Positions 7,632 to 15,209 of a stretch of DNA of 64,000 nucleotides are shown here, in pieces. A program made the position numbers and the translations under genes. The stretch is from a virus: IMG/VR virus record IMGVR_UViG_3300025767_001290, positions 1 through 64,000 of that record; one strand, given 5' to 3'. The notes beneath the pieces were generated by a model, which saw only the letters and a program-made list of their open reading frames with translations, had not been told where the DNA came from and ran no database searches. Numbering within the stretch: the stretch's first letter is position 1; each line of letters opens with the position of its first letter.

Positions 7632-9216
7632 CTGTGCTACCGTAATTATTCATCATAGTCTCAAAATCCATGTCGATAAAATACTTGTCTATTGATACAT
7701 AACAATTATGTTTTTTACTGTACATACCCAGTATTTTTGTTTCTTTTATAAGGTCAGCTGTGAGCTTCATTTCTTTGTATATGTTTTCACAAACAGAATT
7801 ATTTAAAAGCGAAAAGTCTCCTTTTCCAGAACTTTTATTAAAAACTTGTGCTAAAGCAAAGCATGTTAATATATCTGCTAATTCTTGAGTTTTATTTCCT
7901 ATTACAATATTAGATTTGGACCAGCCGGGTTTGCCAGTTTGTATAGCGTTATCAACATCTGCTAAACTTTTAAAATCTTGATTATCTTCTTTAAGGAGTA
8001 CAAGGGAATCTACTTTTAATTCATAGACAGTTTGATATTCTTCTTTATACGCCGGACTATTTGGAATTAGTTCCCAAAAGAAGCATAGTATATTAGTTAT
8101 TCCGTTGTTCTTAAATTCATTTAGTTGATCTAACTGTTTTGAAATAGTTTGTCCAGGAAGTCCTACTATAATTTCAGCTATTAGACCAATATTGGGATTT
8201 TTTTCTTTAAAACTTTGTATTAAAGATTTATGATCTTTCCATGATACGTCAGGTCGACTAATATTGTCAAGCACATCTTCGTGAATATCTTGAAAAGAAA
8301 GTTTTACCTTTAGCACTTTAGTCTTTTTTCCTTTTATCATTATATCATAAATTTTGTAGACACGTTCTTTATTAAGTTTACTTAAATTTGTAACATAAAA
8401 AGTTCCGTTATCTACCGCATACTTTGTTATTTCTATATCTTCTTCGTACATACCCCAATTAGCATCTGTGGGCGATACAACAACACCAGGACAAGAAAAT
8501 AAAAAATCTAACTCTTCTTTCCAACTAGATTTTTTTCTTTTAACCTTGTTGTGTAGGCCACTAGACCAGTCACAAAAACTACAAGAATAAGGACATCCCC
8601 GAGCTCTCTCCCATCTGACCTCTAGAGAGATCTTATCATTTGTACTTTCTCTTATTTCTAATAAATGGTTTTTTAAAATATCCTTTTCACTTAAGAAACT
8701 ACTTTTAGTATTGTAATCACTATCAAAAAATACTCTGTGCTGATAAACTTTTTCTTTTGTTACAATATTAATGCCGTTTTCTATAGGTTTATTATCTAAT
8801 ATACTATCTAAAATTTTACAAAAAGCTTCTTCACCGTCGCCGTAAACTGCGTAGTCTATGTAGTTGTGAATTTCAAAATAGTCATTGTTAGACAATACAT
8901 TAACATCCGGGCCTCCTATTATTATTTTAATCAAAGGATTTATTTCTTTAACTTTTTTAGCAATTTGATAGGTAAAGTCGCTGTTCCAAACAAATACCGA
9001 CATACAGAGTATGTCAATCTCTTCTTCTATAATTTTATTAGCAATATAATCTACTGAACAATCTGGCTGCCAATGTTGAGGAGTCCATTGAATCCTATTA
9101 TGATTCGCATTATTTTTATACCTATAATAGGATTTAAGCATATAGTAATTTATATTAATACCAATAAAGTTTAGATATCTAGACATAAGGTACAGGTTAA
9201 CAAATTTTAGTTTCAT
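7621..9216 (-). CDS. B12-binding-domain-type radical SAM protein (rSAM 2)
   Basis: The 531-aa protein has an N-terminal Rossmann-like cobalamin-type domain (residues about 40-145), with IIIGGPDVN near 98-106 and YAVYGDGEEAF near 122-132. The radical SAM core has Cys208, Cys212 and Cys215 in RARGCPYSCSFCDW. The classical DxHxxG base-off cobalamin motif is not evident, so B12 may bind without a lower His ligand or may be lost. Family members do methylations, ring contractions and other radical chemistry. It is transcribed toward the sulfotransferase segment and lies downstream of the 9257-9880 oxygenase with a 40-bp gap. The ribosome binding site is weak. Confidence 0.85.
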   Translation of the reverse strand: MKLKFVNLYLMSRYLNFIGININYYMLKSYYRYKNNANHNRIQWTPQHWQPDCSVDYIANKIIEEEIDILCMSVFVWNSDFTYQIAKKVKEINPLIKIIIGGPDVNVLSNNDYFEIHNYIDYAVYGDGEEAFCKILDSILDNKPIENGINIVTKEKVYQHRVFFDSDYNTKSSFLSEKDILKNHLLEIRESTNDKISLEVRWERARGCPYSCSFCDWSSGLHNKVKRKKSSWKEELDFLFSCPGVVVSPTDANWGMYEEDIEITKYAVDNGTFYVTNLSKLNKERVYKIYDIMIKGKKTKVLKVKLSFQDIHEDVLDNISRPDVSWKDHKSLIQSFKEKNPNIGLIAEIIVGLPGQTISKQLDQLNEFKNNGITNILCFFWELIPNSPAYKEEYQTVYELKVDSLVLLKEDNQDFKSLADVDNAIQTGKPGWSKSNIVIGNKTQELADILTCFALAQVFNKSSGKGDFSLLNNSVCENIYKEMKLTADLIKETKILGMYSKKHNCYVSIDKYFIDMDFETMMNNYGSTVKV

Positions 9217-9256
9217 AATTTTTATATTCTTTTAATTTATAGCTAAAGTAGATATT

Positions 9257-9880
9257 TTAGCCGTGTAAAAACTTAAGAGTCTTGTCAACACTTTCTTTTG
9301 ACAAAATTACATTTGCAACAACAAAGTAGAATGGGTAGTCATTAGTATTAAACAATGTATGCATTTTTGCAGTATCAATAAAATACATAACTCCGTTTTT
9401 AAATTCCATCTTTTTATCTTCTAATAGAAAAAAGTTTTGATCGCTTTCGTAGTTTAATGGTAAAAATAATCTAAATGAATCTATATTAGAGTGCTTGTTG
9501 TCTCTGTGCGGAGGAAAGAACGCTCCTCGATTTAATCTAATAACATGTGTTCTGCCTAGGTGCGCTTCTAACGGATCTAACCATTGTTTAAAATATTCGT
9601 AGACTGGTGTTTTAATAGTAAAGTGTGTTTCGTTTAATACTATACCCGTTTCTTTATAGTATTCATACAAACTATCCAAGTCAGGCTTACCAGATAACCC
9701 GCCATCTAAACTTGTAATACTAAGGCCTTCTCTATTAATATTTTTTCTCGGATTGTACTGAACCCATGTAAAGTTATCTCTAACATCTTCGATTAAAGAG
9801 CCCACTTGGTTTTCTAAGCGTAATGGATAATAGTCACCAAATCTTGTTAACGTTGAATATAATGTAGAGTTATTATACAC
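9257..9880 (-). CDS. Asp/Asn-hydroxylase-like 2OG/Fe(II) oxygenase
   Basis: The 207-aa protein has the cupin-type motif His125-x-Asp127 (FPPHRDNKH), then SFRLFLPLN, an NGVMYFIDT strand and the distal His174 (KMHTLF). This is the same layout as the hydroxylase at 4027-4620 but with little sequence identity. The start is GTG at 9880 with AAGGAA about 6 bp upstream. It opens the short minus-strand unit that ends with the B12-type radical SAM gene and is divergent from the glycosyltransferase-like gene at 10042. Confidence 0.75.
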   Translation of the reverse strand: MYNNSTLYSTLTRFGDYYPLRLENQVGSLIEDVRDNFTWVQYNPRKNINREGLSITSLDGGLSGKPDLDSLYEYYKETGIVLNETHFTIKTPVYEYFKQWLDPLEAHLGRTHVIRLNRGAFFPPHRDNKHSNIDSFRLFLPLNYESDQNFFLLEDKKMEFKNGVMYFIDTAKMHTLFNTNDYPFYFVVANVILSKESVDKTLKFLHG

Positions 9881-9896
9881 TATGGTTCCTTTATAA

Positions 9897-9924
9897 TTGA
9901 CACTACTCTGTGCTGTGTTACAGT
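9897..9924 (+). promoter_or_regulatory. Possible sigma-70-type promoter in the divergent gap
   Basis: A perfect TTGACA (9897-9902) is followed after 16 bp by TACAGT (9919-9924), a 4/6 match to TATAAT. It would face the 10042 gene. The weak -10 keeps confidence low. The 161-bp gap between 9880 and 10042 otherwise holds two late-type octamers and a short leader reading frame. Confidence 0.3.
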
Positions 9925-9977
9925 TATTTAGTGTTAGATAACGTGCCTCAATATCAATCCGAAAGTAATAGATTATC

Positions 9978-9985
9978 TATAAATA
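9978..9985 (+). promoter_or_regulatory. T4-type late promoter (TATAAATA)
   Basis: An exact TATAAATA lies in the divergent intergenic region, 57 bp before the likely ATG at 10042. A transcript from it would begin near 9991 and carry a nine-codon leader ORF at 10005-10031. Confidence 0.65.
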
Positions 9986-10004
9986 TATTAAATTGGAAAG
10001 AATT

Positions 10005-10031
10005 ATGTATACAATAAGTAGTGGTTTATAA
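10005..10031 (+). other. Possible leader micro-ORF (8 codons plus stop)
   Basis: An ATG preceded by GGAAAG (9995-10000) opens a reading frame encoding MYTISSGL and ends 10 bp before the ATG of the downstream gene. The downstream ATG itself has no visible ribosome binding site, so reinitiation after this micro-ORF is a plausible way to translate it. Confidence 0.3.
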
Positions 10032-10034
10032 ATA
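10027..10034 (+). promoter_or_regulatory. Second TATAAATA octamer, very close to the start codon
   Basis: An exact late-promoter octamer ends 7 bp before the ATG at 10042. If active, it would start the mRNA at or next to the AUG, giving a leaderless transcript. A chance match in AT-rich DNA is possible. Confidence 0.35.
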
Positions 10035-10041
10035 TTACATA

Positions 10042-10911
10042 ATGATCAATATTGTAGTTACAAGCAAACCAGTAGACGGGTTATTATATTACAGCTATGA
10101 ACACTGTGATATGCTAAACAATGCTGGTTACCCTGCACAAGTTGTTATTATTTGTCACAGAAAATATAATCAGCGTGACTATGTAAATTCTATCACACGT
10201 AAATACATTCATTGTAATCGTGTTTGGTTTCCAGATACATATGTGCCGTCTGACGATGATGTTACACTTATTATGGGCAGAAGTATGATGACACTAAGCT
10301 GGCAAAGTTTTAATGATTATACCCTAGTGCAACAACTATCCTTACAGAGATTATTTAGCGGTAACGTTATAAGCGTATATTCAGAGAATCATGTTGAGGG
10401 ATATCCTAAAGCAGTTGACTTTTATAAACCAAAACAAATAGTAGACTTGTGTGACACTGACGTATACCCTAATGGTGTAGGCACACACTTTGAAAAGACT
10501 ATTAATTTTAGTATATACAAGCCTTACAAAGATAACATACAATTTAAGCATTTGTTTTTAGGTACTAACGACAAGTATTATGCAAGTGTTGAAAAAGTTA
10601 TTGATGATTATCCTGATCACGGGATCTTAACATATGACGAAAATTATATTAATATAAAGAATAACAATATATTCGTACCTGTAGAAAACTTAATGAGCAT
10701 GTTTGAAACATATGTATATACAAAAGAAACATTTGACCCTGCTCCTCGCATATTTCAAGAGTGCAAGTATTATGGCAAGGATGTAATTTATGAAAGGCGA
10801 GATCCAGGATTAGACGGCGGCACCATATATTGGCAACGAGATATTAAAGAACCTAATATACAGCCAATCGTAGATGCTATAAAATCATTAACCTATAAAT
10901 ATAATGAATAA
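10042..10911 (+). CDS. Probable GT-B-like glycosyltransferase
   Basis: The 289-aa product is counted from ATG 10042; an in-frame GTG at 10021 overlaps a promoter octamer. The N-terminus has a Rossmann-like strand (INIVVTSKP) and a DLLYY/YEHCDML-type loop. The C-terminal third has NIFVPVENLMSMFETYVYTKETFDPAPRIFQEC-type sequence, similar to the donor-binding half of GT-B enzymes, where an E near a P-R-I-x-x-E helix contacts the nucleotide sugar. The family cannot be named. No ribosome binding site is visible before ATG 10042. Confidence 0.55.
   Translation: MINIVVTSKPVDGLLYYSYEHCDMLNNAGYPAQVVIICHRKYNQRDYVNSITRKYIHCNRVWFPDTYVPSDDDVTLIMGRSMMTLSWQSFNDYTLVQQLSLQRLFSGNVISVYSENHVEGYPKAVDFYKPKQIVDLCDTDVYPNGVGTHFEKTINFSIYKPYKDNIQFKHLFLGTNDKYYASVEKVIDDYPDHGILTYDENYINIKNNNIFVPVENLMSMFETYVYTKETFDPAPRIFQECKYYGKDVIYERRDPGLDGGTIYWQRDIKEPNIQPIVDAIKSLTYKYNE
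10894..10901 (+). promoter_or_regulatory. TATAAATA octamer at the end of the GT-B-like gene
   Basis: An exact octamer lies 19 bp before the ATG at 10921, overlapping the last codons (YKYNE) of the upstream gene. AAGGACAG follows as a ribosome binding site. The position is right for a late promoter, but the overlap with coding sequence lowers confidence. Confidence 0.4.
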
Positions 10912-10920
10912 GGACAGATC

Positions 10921-11274
10921 ATGAAAATAAGAGCCAAATGTTTAGCGTTTGATAGCAAGGACAAAAAAGGTGCAGCCTACACATCAGACGGTTATATGTT
11001 GCCTTGTTGTTGGTTGGACGATCCGCCGGTGCATAGATACGTTATGGAATCAGGATTAAAAGATCCTAAACTAGCAGTAGAAAACAATATTAGTTTAGAA
11101 GAAATATTTGGATCAGATGCATGGGAAAACTTTTTCCAAAAATTAGTAAACGATCCAGATAATTGTTCTTACATGTGTAAAAAGAAATGTGGTATAGAGC
11201 TTACAGAACACGACACTGAGGTACGCAAAGCTGAAGAAAAATTAGAAGTAGTGAGGCAGGCCGGTGGAAAGTAG
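10921..11274 (+). CDS. Stand-alone SPASM-like cysteine-rich protein
   Basis: The 117-aa protein has Cys7, Cys29-Cys30 (DGYMLPCCW), Cys82, Cys86 and Cys90 (CSYMCKKKC). The xGxxxPCC plus C-x3-C-x3-C layout resembles the auxiliary [4Fe-4S]-binding SPASM/twitch extension of radical SAM enzymes, here without a radical SAM core. The next gene is a short radical SAM protein lacking such an extension and overlaps by 11 bp. The two probably act as one split enzyme. Confidence 0.65.
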   Translation: MKIRAKCLAFDSKDKKGAAYTSDGYMLPCCWLDDPPVHRYVMESGLKDPKLAVENNISLEEIFGSDAWENFFQKLVNDPDNCSYMCKKKCGIELTEHDTEVRKAEEKLEVVRQAGGK

Positions 11275-11995
11275 ACTTACTGATTTATATATTGAAAAAC
11301 AAAAGTATGTAAGGCCTAATATAGATGCATCACATAGATGTGTCTTTAGATGTCCTCAATGTATTAGACAAAAAGTCACAAGCCAAGAGCAAATTAAACG
11401 TTCGTTTGACCTACAAGAACACAACTTTAAAAAAATAATAGATTATTACGAATACGGCGTTACATTTTGTGGACAAATAAGTGATCCCATTTATCACCCC
11501 AAGTTTTTAAATTTGTTAAAAATGTGTGATGAACATAAAACAAAAGTTCGTATTGCAACAGTTGGCAGCGGCAAAAGTGATACCTGGTGGGATGAAGCAT
11601 ATAGTTATAACGTAGGAACAAGTGCTTGGTATTTCGGCGTTGATGGTATTGATAAAAAGAGTGAGTTATATCGTATTGGCTCAGACTTTGATGATGTATG
11701 GAAACGTATGAAACAAGGTAGAGATCTAGGACATGTAATTGTATGGCAGTATATCATATTTGGGTACAACGAACACGAAATTGATCGTGCAATTGAAATA
11801 GCTAAAGAAGAAAACTTCTCAATTGTATTCATTAATACAAATAGAGGGTTTAATCCAAACAGTCCTTTATTAAGAAATAATGTAGATTTTAAACTAACAA
11901 CACCTAACGAAGCATATAGAGAAGACCGTTTAAAGAAAGAATGGTGGGGCAATGCAACAGATATTTTCCAAAACTGGCGGAGAAATAATGTCTAG
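11264..11995 (+). CDS. Short radical SAM protein (rSAM 3), partner of the SPASM-like protein
   Basis: The 243-aa protein has Cys26, Cys30 and Cys33 (HRCVFRCPQC) as the SAM-cleaving cluster motif. The remainder is a partial TIM barrel that ends without a cysteine-rich C-terminal extension. The start is GTG at 11264 behind GAGGCAGG. It overlaps the preceding SPASM-like gene by 11 bp and is followed 12 bp later by a twitch-type radical SAM gene. The substrate is unknown. Confidence 0.8.
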   Translation: MESRLTDLYIEKQKYVRPNIDASHRCVFRCPQCIRQKVTSQEQIKRSFDLQEHNFKKIIDYYEYGVTFCGQISDPIYHPKFLNLLKMCDEHKTKVRIATVGSGKSDTWWDEAYSYNVGTSAWYFGVDGIDKKSELYRIGSDFDDVWKRMKQGRDLGHVIVWQYIIFGYNEHEIDRAIEIAKEENFSIVFINTNRGFNPNSPLLRNNVDFKLTTPNEAYREDRLKKEWWGNATDIFQNWRRNNV

Positions 11996-12007
11996 GACCG
12001 AGAATAA

Positions 12008-13246
12008 ATGAACCGTAAATCATTAGTAAATAAAATAAAAGACGACTCTATTTGGTTTTGTCCTAGACTGTTTGATCACATATATACTAATCCCGATGGC
12101 GATTATAAAGTATGCTGCATTGGCAACAGTACTAATCTTAATATAACAACAACTACACCTAAAGAATGGTTAAATTCTGACTTGTTAACTGCTGCAAGAA
12201 TTGAAATGCTAGACGAAACAGATGCTAGCACTCCTGTTTTAAACAGTCAATGCCGGCGTTGTATGGAACAAGAAGCAAATTACGGAGAATCTGACAGACA
12301 GCATCATAATATGAGATTGTTAGAAGCTGTTGACAATGACCAAGACTTTTCGTGTATAGATCAAGTACTTTCGTTTGATCCTACACAGGAATATACAATT
12401 ACAGAAAGATGCTTATTATTACAAGCAAGAGTGTTTGGAAATCAATGTAATCTTGATTGTTATATGTGTCAACCGGGTGCATCGTCTACTAGACAACTAA
12501 TGTTTAAAAAACTTGATAGTAGAAAGTATATAAAAACATTTGATATAGATTATCCTGATAATATAAAATCTTCTAAAAGCAGCGGCATAGATGAACTAGT
12601 TAAATTAGCACCTTATATACGCTGTTTTTTTCTACAAGGCGGCGAGCCGTTTGTAATGAAAAAACAGTTTGATTTTCTTGACAGGCTAATTGAAAGCGGC
12701 CACTCAAAAAATATTGTTCTTGAAATGAATAGTAATTTAACAGTACTAGGAACTACCAAGTATAATATTTTAGACTATGTTGATAAATTTAAACAATTAA
12801 ATATTAGTGCTTCACTTGACGGATTTGGAAAATATAATGATTATATTCGTCGAAGATCGGATTGGGATACTATTGTTAATAACCTAAACACTCTTAGAAG
12901 TTATAGAAATGTTAATATGGGTGTGTTTTCAACAGTGTCATTATTAAGTGTGTTAAGATATAACGAACTACAAGAATTTTGTGATAGAGAAAATTTAGAA
13001 TATTTCTGTTTTGTAGTTGACGATCCTGATGAGTTGCATGTTAAGCACTTACCTAAAAAACTTAAAAAGAAGTTACGCAAGAAGTATTGCGATCACCCAG
13101 TTATTGTTAACGCACTTGCAATGAAGGGCGTTAACAAATCGTTTATAGCAGCTATAAATTATATTAAACAATCAGATGAATATTATAAAACAGATATTTT
13201 TGAATTATATCCAGAACTAGAGAGTTATTACAATGCCAGCATATGA
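12008..13246 (+). CDS. Twitch-domain radical SAM protein (rSAM 4)
   Basis: The 412-aa protein has an unusual domain order. An N-terminal SPASM/twitch-like cysteine set comes first: Cys18, Cys36-Cys37 (YKVCCIG), Cys82 and Cys85. The radical SAM core follows with Cys147, Cys151 and Cys154 (CNLDCYMC), and GGEP at 211-214. The C-terminal tail has SDEYYKTDIFELYPELESYY. It is a clear paralogue of the 15210-16706 protein, sharing CNLDCYMC, GHSKxI, ASxDGxGK and DEYYK/DEFYK landmarks. It overlaps the DegT gene by 14 bp. Confidence 0.85.
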   Translation: MNRKSLVNKIKDDSIWFCPRLFDHIYTNPDGDYKVCCIGNSTNLNITTTTPKEWLNSDLLTAARIEMLDETDASTPVLNSQCRRCMEQEANYGESDRQHHNMRLLEAVDNDQDFSCIDQVLSFDPTQEYTITERCLLLQARVFGNQCNLDCYMCQPGASSTRQLMFKKLDSRKYIKTFDIDYPDNIKSSKSSGIDELVKLAPYIRCFFLQGGEPFVMKKQFDFLDRLIESGHSKNIVLEMNSNLTVLGTTKYNILDYVDKFKQLNISASLDGFGKYNDYIRRRSDWDTIVNNLNTLRSYRNVNMGVFSTVSLLSVLRYNELQEFCDRENLEYFCFVVDDPDELHVKHLPKKLKKKLRKKYCDHPVIVNALAMKGVNKSFIAAINYIKQSDEYYKTDIFELYPELESYYNASI

Positions 13247-14306
13247 TGGATGGGACCGTGAGTACCAAGAAAACAAACAAGACTACTTAGATGTATTTGA
13301 CCGTTTTATGAGTCAAATGAATTACGAAAATAATGAAGACTTTGAACGTAGCTTTGCTGAACGTGTAGGACGTAAACATTGTGTTAGTGTAGCAAGTGCC
13401 ACAGACGCACTACATTTTACATTATTAGCACACGGTATAGGTGCCGGCGACGAAGTATTAGTAACTGACTTTAGTTGGATTAGTAGTAGTGCATGTGCAA
13501 GTATGGTAGGTGCTACTCCTGTATTTTGTGATATTGATTTAGATTCATACCACATTAGCTTAGATAGCATCAAACGTATGTACAGTGATAAAGTTAAAGC
13601 AATTATATATCCGCACTTGTTTGGCAACATGACCGACACTACAGAAATACAACAGTTTTGCAAAGATAACGATATACTGTTTATTGAAGATGCTGCGCAA
13701 AGTTTGGGCAGTAGCTTGCACAATGTACATGCAGGCACTATTGGTGATTGCAGTGTATATAGTTTTAACAGCAACAAAGTCATCGCTGGCATTAACGGCG
13801 GGGGAGTTGTACTAACTGATAACGAAGACATTGCCAACCGTGTTAAGATGATTAGACGTCACGGTAAAGATAAAGACTTTAGTATGATGGGTTACAATAG
13901 CCGCATGTATGTTCTCAACGCAGAGATTATTAATCTACGCTTGCGACACGCAGACCGTAATCAAGAACGTAGACAGCAAATTGCACATGAATACAACACA
14001 GCATTTGCAGACTTACCTGTAGTAACACAAGGAATGTCTAATGGACTTAACCATAATTACCATAAGTATGTAGTACGATTTAAGGATAAAGACACTAGAA
14101 AACGTGTTAAGAACGCTTTAAATGCTAGTATACACTACGAAACTCCATTAAGTGCAAACAGTATGTATGACAGTGTTGACAGCAGGAGAGACGCTTGTAC
14201 AGCTTCTACAACAGCTTCTAGCACTGTTTTATCGTTACCTATACACGCATGGTTGACCGAAGATGAAATTAAAAATATTATAGAAATTGTACAACATAAA
14301 ATATAA
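13233..14306 (+). CDS. DegT/DnrJ/EryC1/StrS-type PLP aminotransferase
   Basis: The 357-aa protein shows sugar-aminotransferase landmarks: ATDAL near 56-60, IEDAAQSLG with Asp153 and Gln156 contacting PLP, and the Schiff-base Lys182 in FNSNKVIAGINGGG. The C-terminal half has the NYHKYVVRF segment of the family. It probably transfers an amino group to a nucleotide-linked keto-sugar, with glutamate or glutamine as donor. It sits between two twitch-type radical SAM genes and could supply an amino sugar to the glycosyltransferases at 20574-27571. Confidence 0.9.
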   Translation: MPAYDGWDREYQENKQDYLDVFDRFMSQMNYENNEDFERSFAERVGRKHCVSVASATDALHFTLLAHGIGAGDEVLVTDFSWISSSACASMVGATPVFCDIDLDSYHISLDSIKRMYSDKVKAIIYPHLFGNMTDTTEIQQFCKDNDILFIEDAAQSLGSSLHNVHAGTIGDCSVYSFNSNKVIAGINGGGVVLTDNEDIANRVKMIRRHGKDKDFSMMGYNSRMYVLNAEIINLRLRHADRNQERRQQIAHEYNTAFADLPVVTQGMSNGLNHNYHKYVVRFKDKDTRKRVKNALNASIHYETPLSANSMYDSVDSRRDACTASTTASSTVLSLPIHAWLTEDEIKNIIEIVQHKI

Positions 14307-14345
14307 AAACAATTTTTAATACCATAAACTCAATAAGCAAGGCTA

Positions 14346-14372
14346 TTGTTGATACAGTAGTATAAGTATAAT
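14346..14372 (+). promoter_or_regulatory. Weak sigma-70-like promoter
   Basis: TTGTTG (14346-14351), a 15-bp spacer and a perfect TATAAT (14367-14372) lie in the 88-bp gap before the PP-loop gene, followed by AGGAGA. The -10 is strong, but the spacing is short. Confidence 0.35.
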
Positions 14373-14394
14373 TAAACACTATTAGGAGAAAAAT

Positions 14395-15204
14395 ATGAAA
14401 TTAACTTACAGTGAGCAAACTATAGATTTTTTTAGTTTCGACTTACCAGAAACTATAGTAATTTCGCTATCTGGAGGAGCTGATTCAGCATCAGCTATGT
14501 ACCTTACAGCTAAACATTTTCCTGAAATAGAGATTGTTCCCTTTTGTTGTAGAGATATAAATGCTCCAAAAGATGCAGATGCAGCCGAGCTAATTGTTAA
14601 GTGGATAAAAACAGAATTTCCCAATAATAAAATTCGAGATCTAAAAACAGTTAACTTTGATGATAAAAGTGAATCAATAGTGTCTTGGGAAGAATGCGAT
14701 AAAGCCATAGCAAATCCTAGATTTAACTATAAAAATTTAAATAGAGTCCAAATGTCAAAAATAATACAAATAGACAGGATAGCAAGATCTGTAATGAAAG
14801 AAAATCCGGGTGCTATTAGACTAGACGGTATGACTCGAAATCCTCCAGAAGAAGAAATGTTAGAATTAGGATTTTGGGATAAAGCAGAAAGAAGAAGAGA
14901 TAAATCTGTTCCAAAAATACAAGAGCTTAGGACCGTAAAAACTAGCTGTGAAGCTGCTGGGGTTCCAATATTACCTGCAGGACATTCGGATTACTTGAAT
15001 AATATATATCAAGTATACATAAATGTAGATAAAAAATTTGTTGCAGGTGTATATCAAGAAAATAATTTAATGGAGTCGTTGTTTCCAATAACACGGTCAT
15101 GTGTTGGTACTGCTAGGGGAACAGATAATTTTACTAGGGATTGCCATCAATGCTTTTGGTGTCATGAAAGAAAATGGGCATTTAACTTAGAATGGAATGA
15201 TTAA
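14395..15204 (+). CDS. QueC-like PP-loop ATPase
   Basis: The 269-aa protein has an N-type PP-loop, SGGADS at residues 26-31. The C-terminal four-cysteine set is Cys236, Cys250, Cys253 and Cys256, followed by Arg259 and AF, which matches the zinc site of QueC (7-cyano-7-deazaguanine synthase). QueC converts carboxy-deazaguanine plus ammonia and ATP to preQ0. The middle of this protein differs from ordinary QueC, and no QueD, QueE or QueF is nearby. An adenylating ligase making an amide, nitrile or thio group on another carboxylate is as likely. A 5-bp gap leads into a twitch-type radical SAM gene. Confidence 0.75.
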   Translation: MKLTYSEQTIDFFSFDLPETIVISLSGGADSASAMYLTAKHFPEIEIVPFCCRDINAPKDADAAELIVKWIKTEFPNNKIRDLKTVNFDDKSESIVSWEECDKAIANPRFNYKNLNRVQMSKIIQIDRIARSVMKENPGAIRLDGMTRNPPEEEMLELGFWDKAERRRDKSVPKIQELRTVKTSCEAAGVPILPAGHSDYLNNIYQVYINVDKKFVAGVYQENNLMESLFPITRSCVGTARGTDNFTRDCHQCFWCHERKWAFNLEWND

Positions 15205-15209
15205 ATATT

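Noticed and set aside
14334-14351. A hairpin in the gap before the QueC-like gene (CAATA/TATTG with a bulge)
   Set aside because: The stem is short and no T-run follows, so it is not a terminator that I can support.
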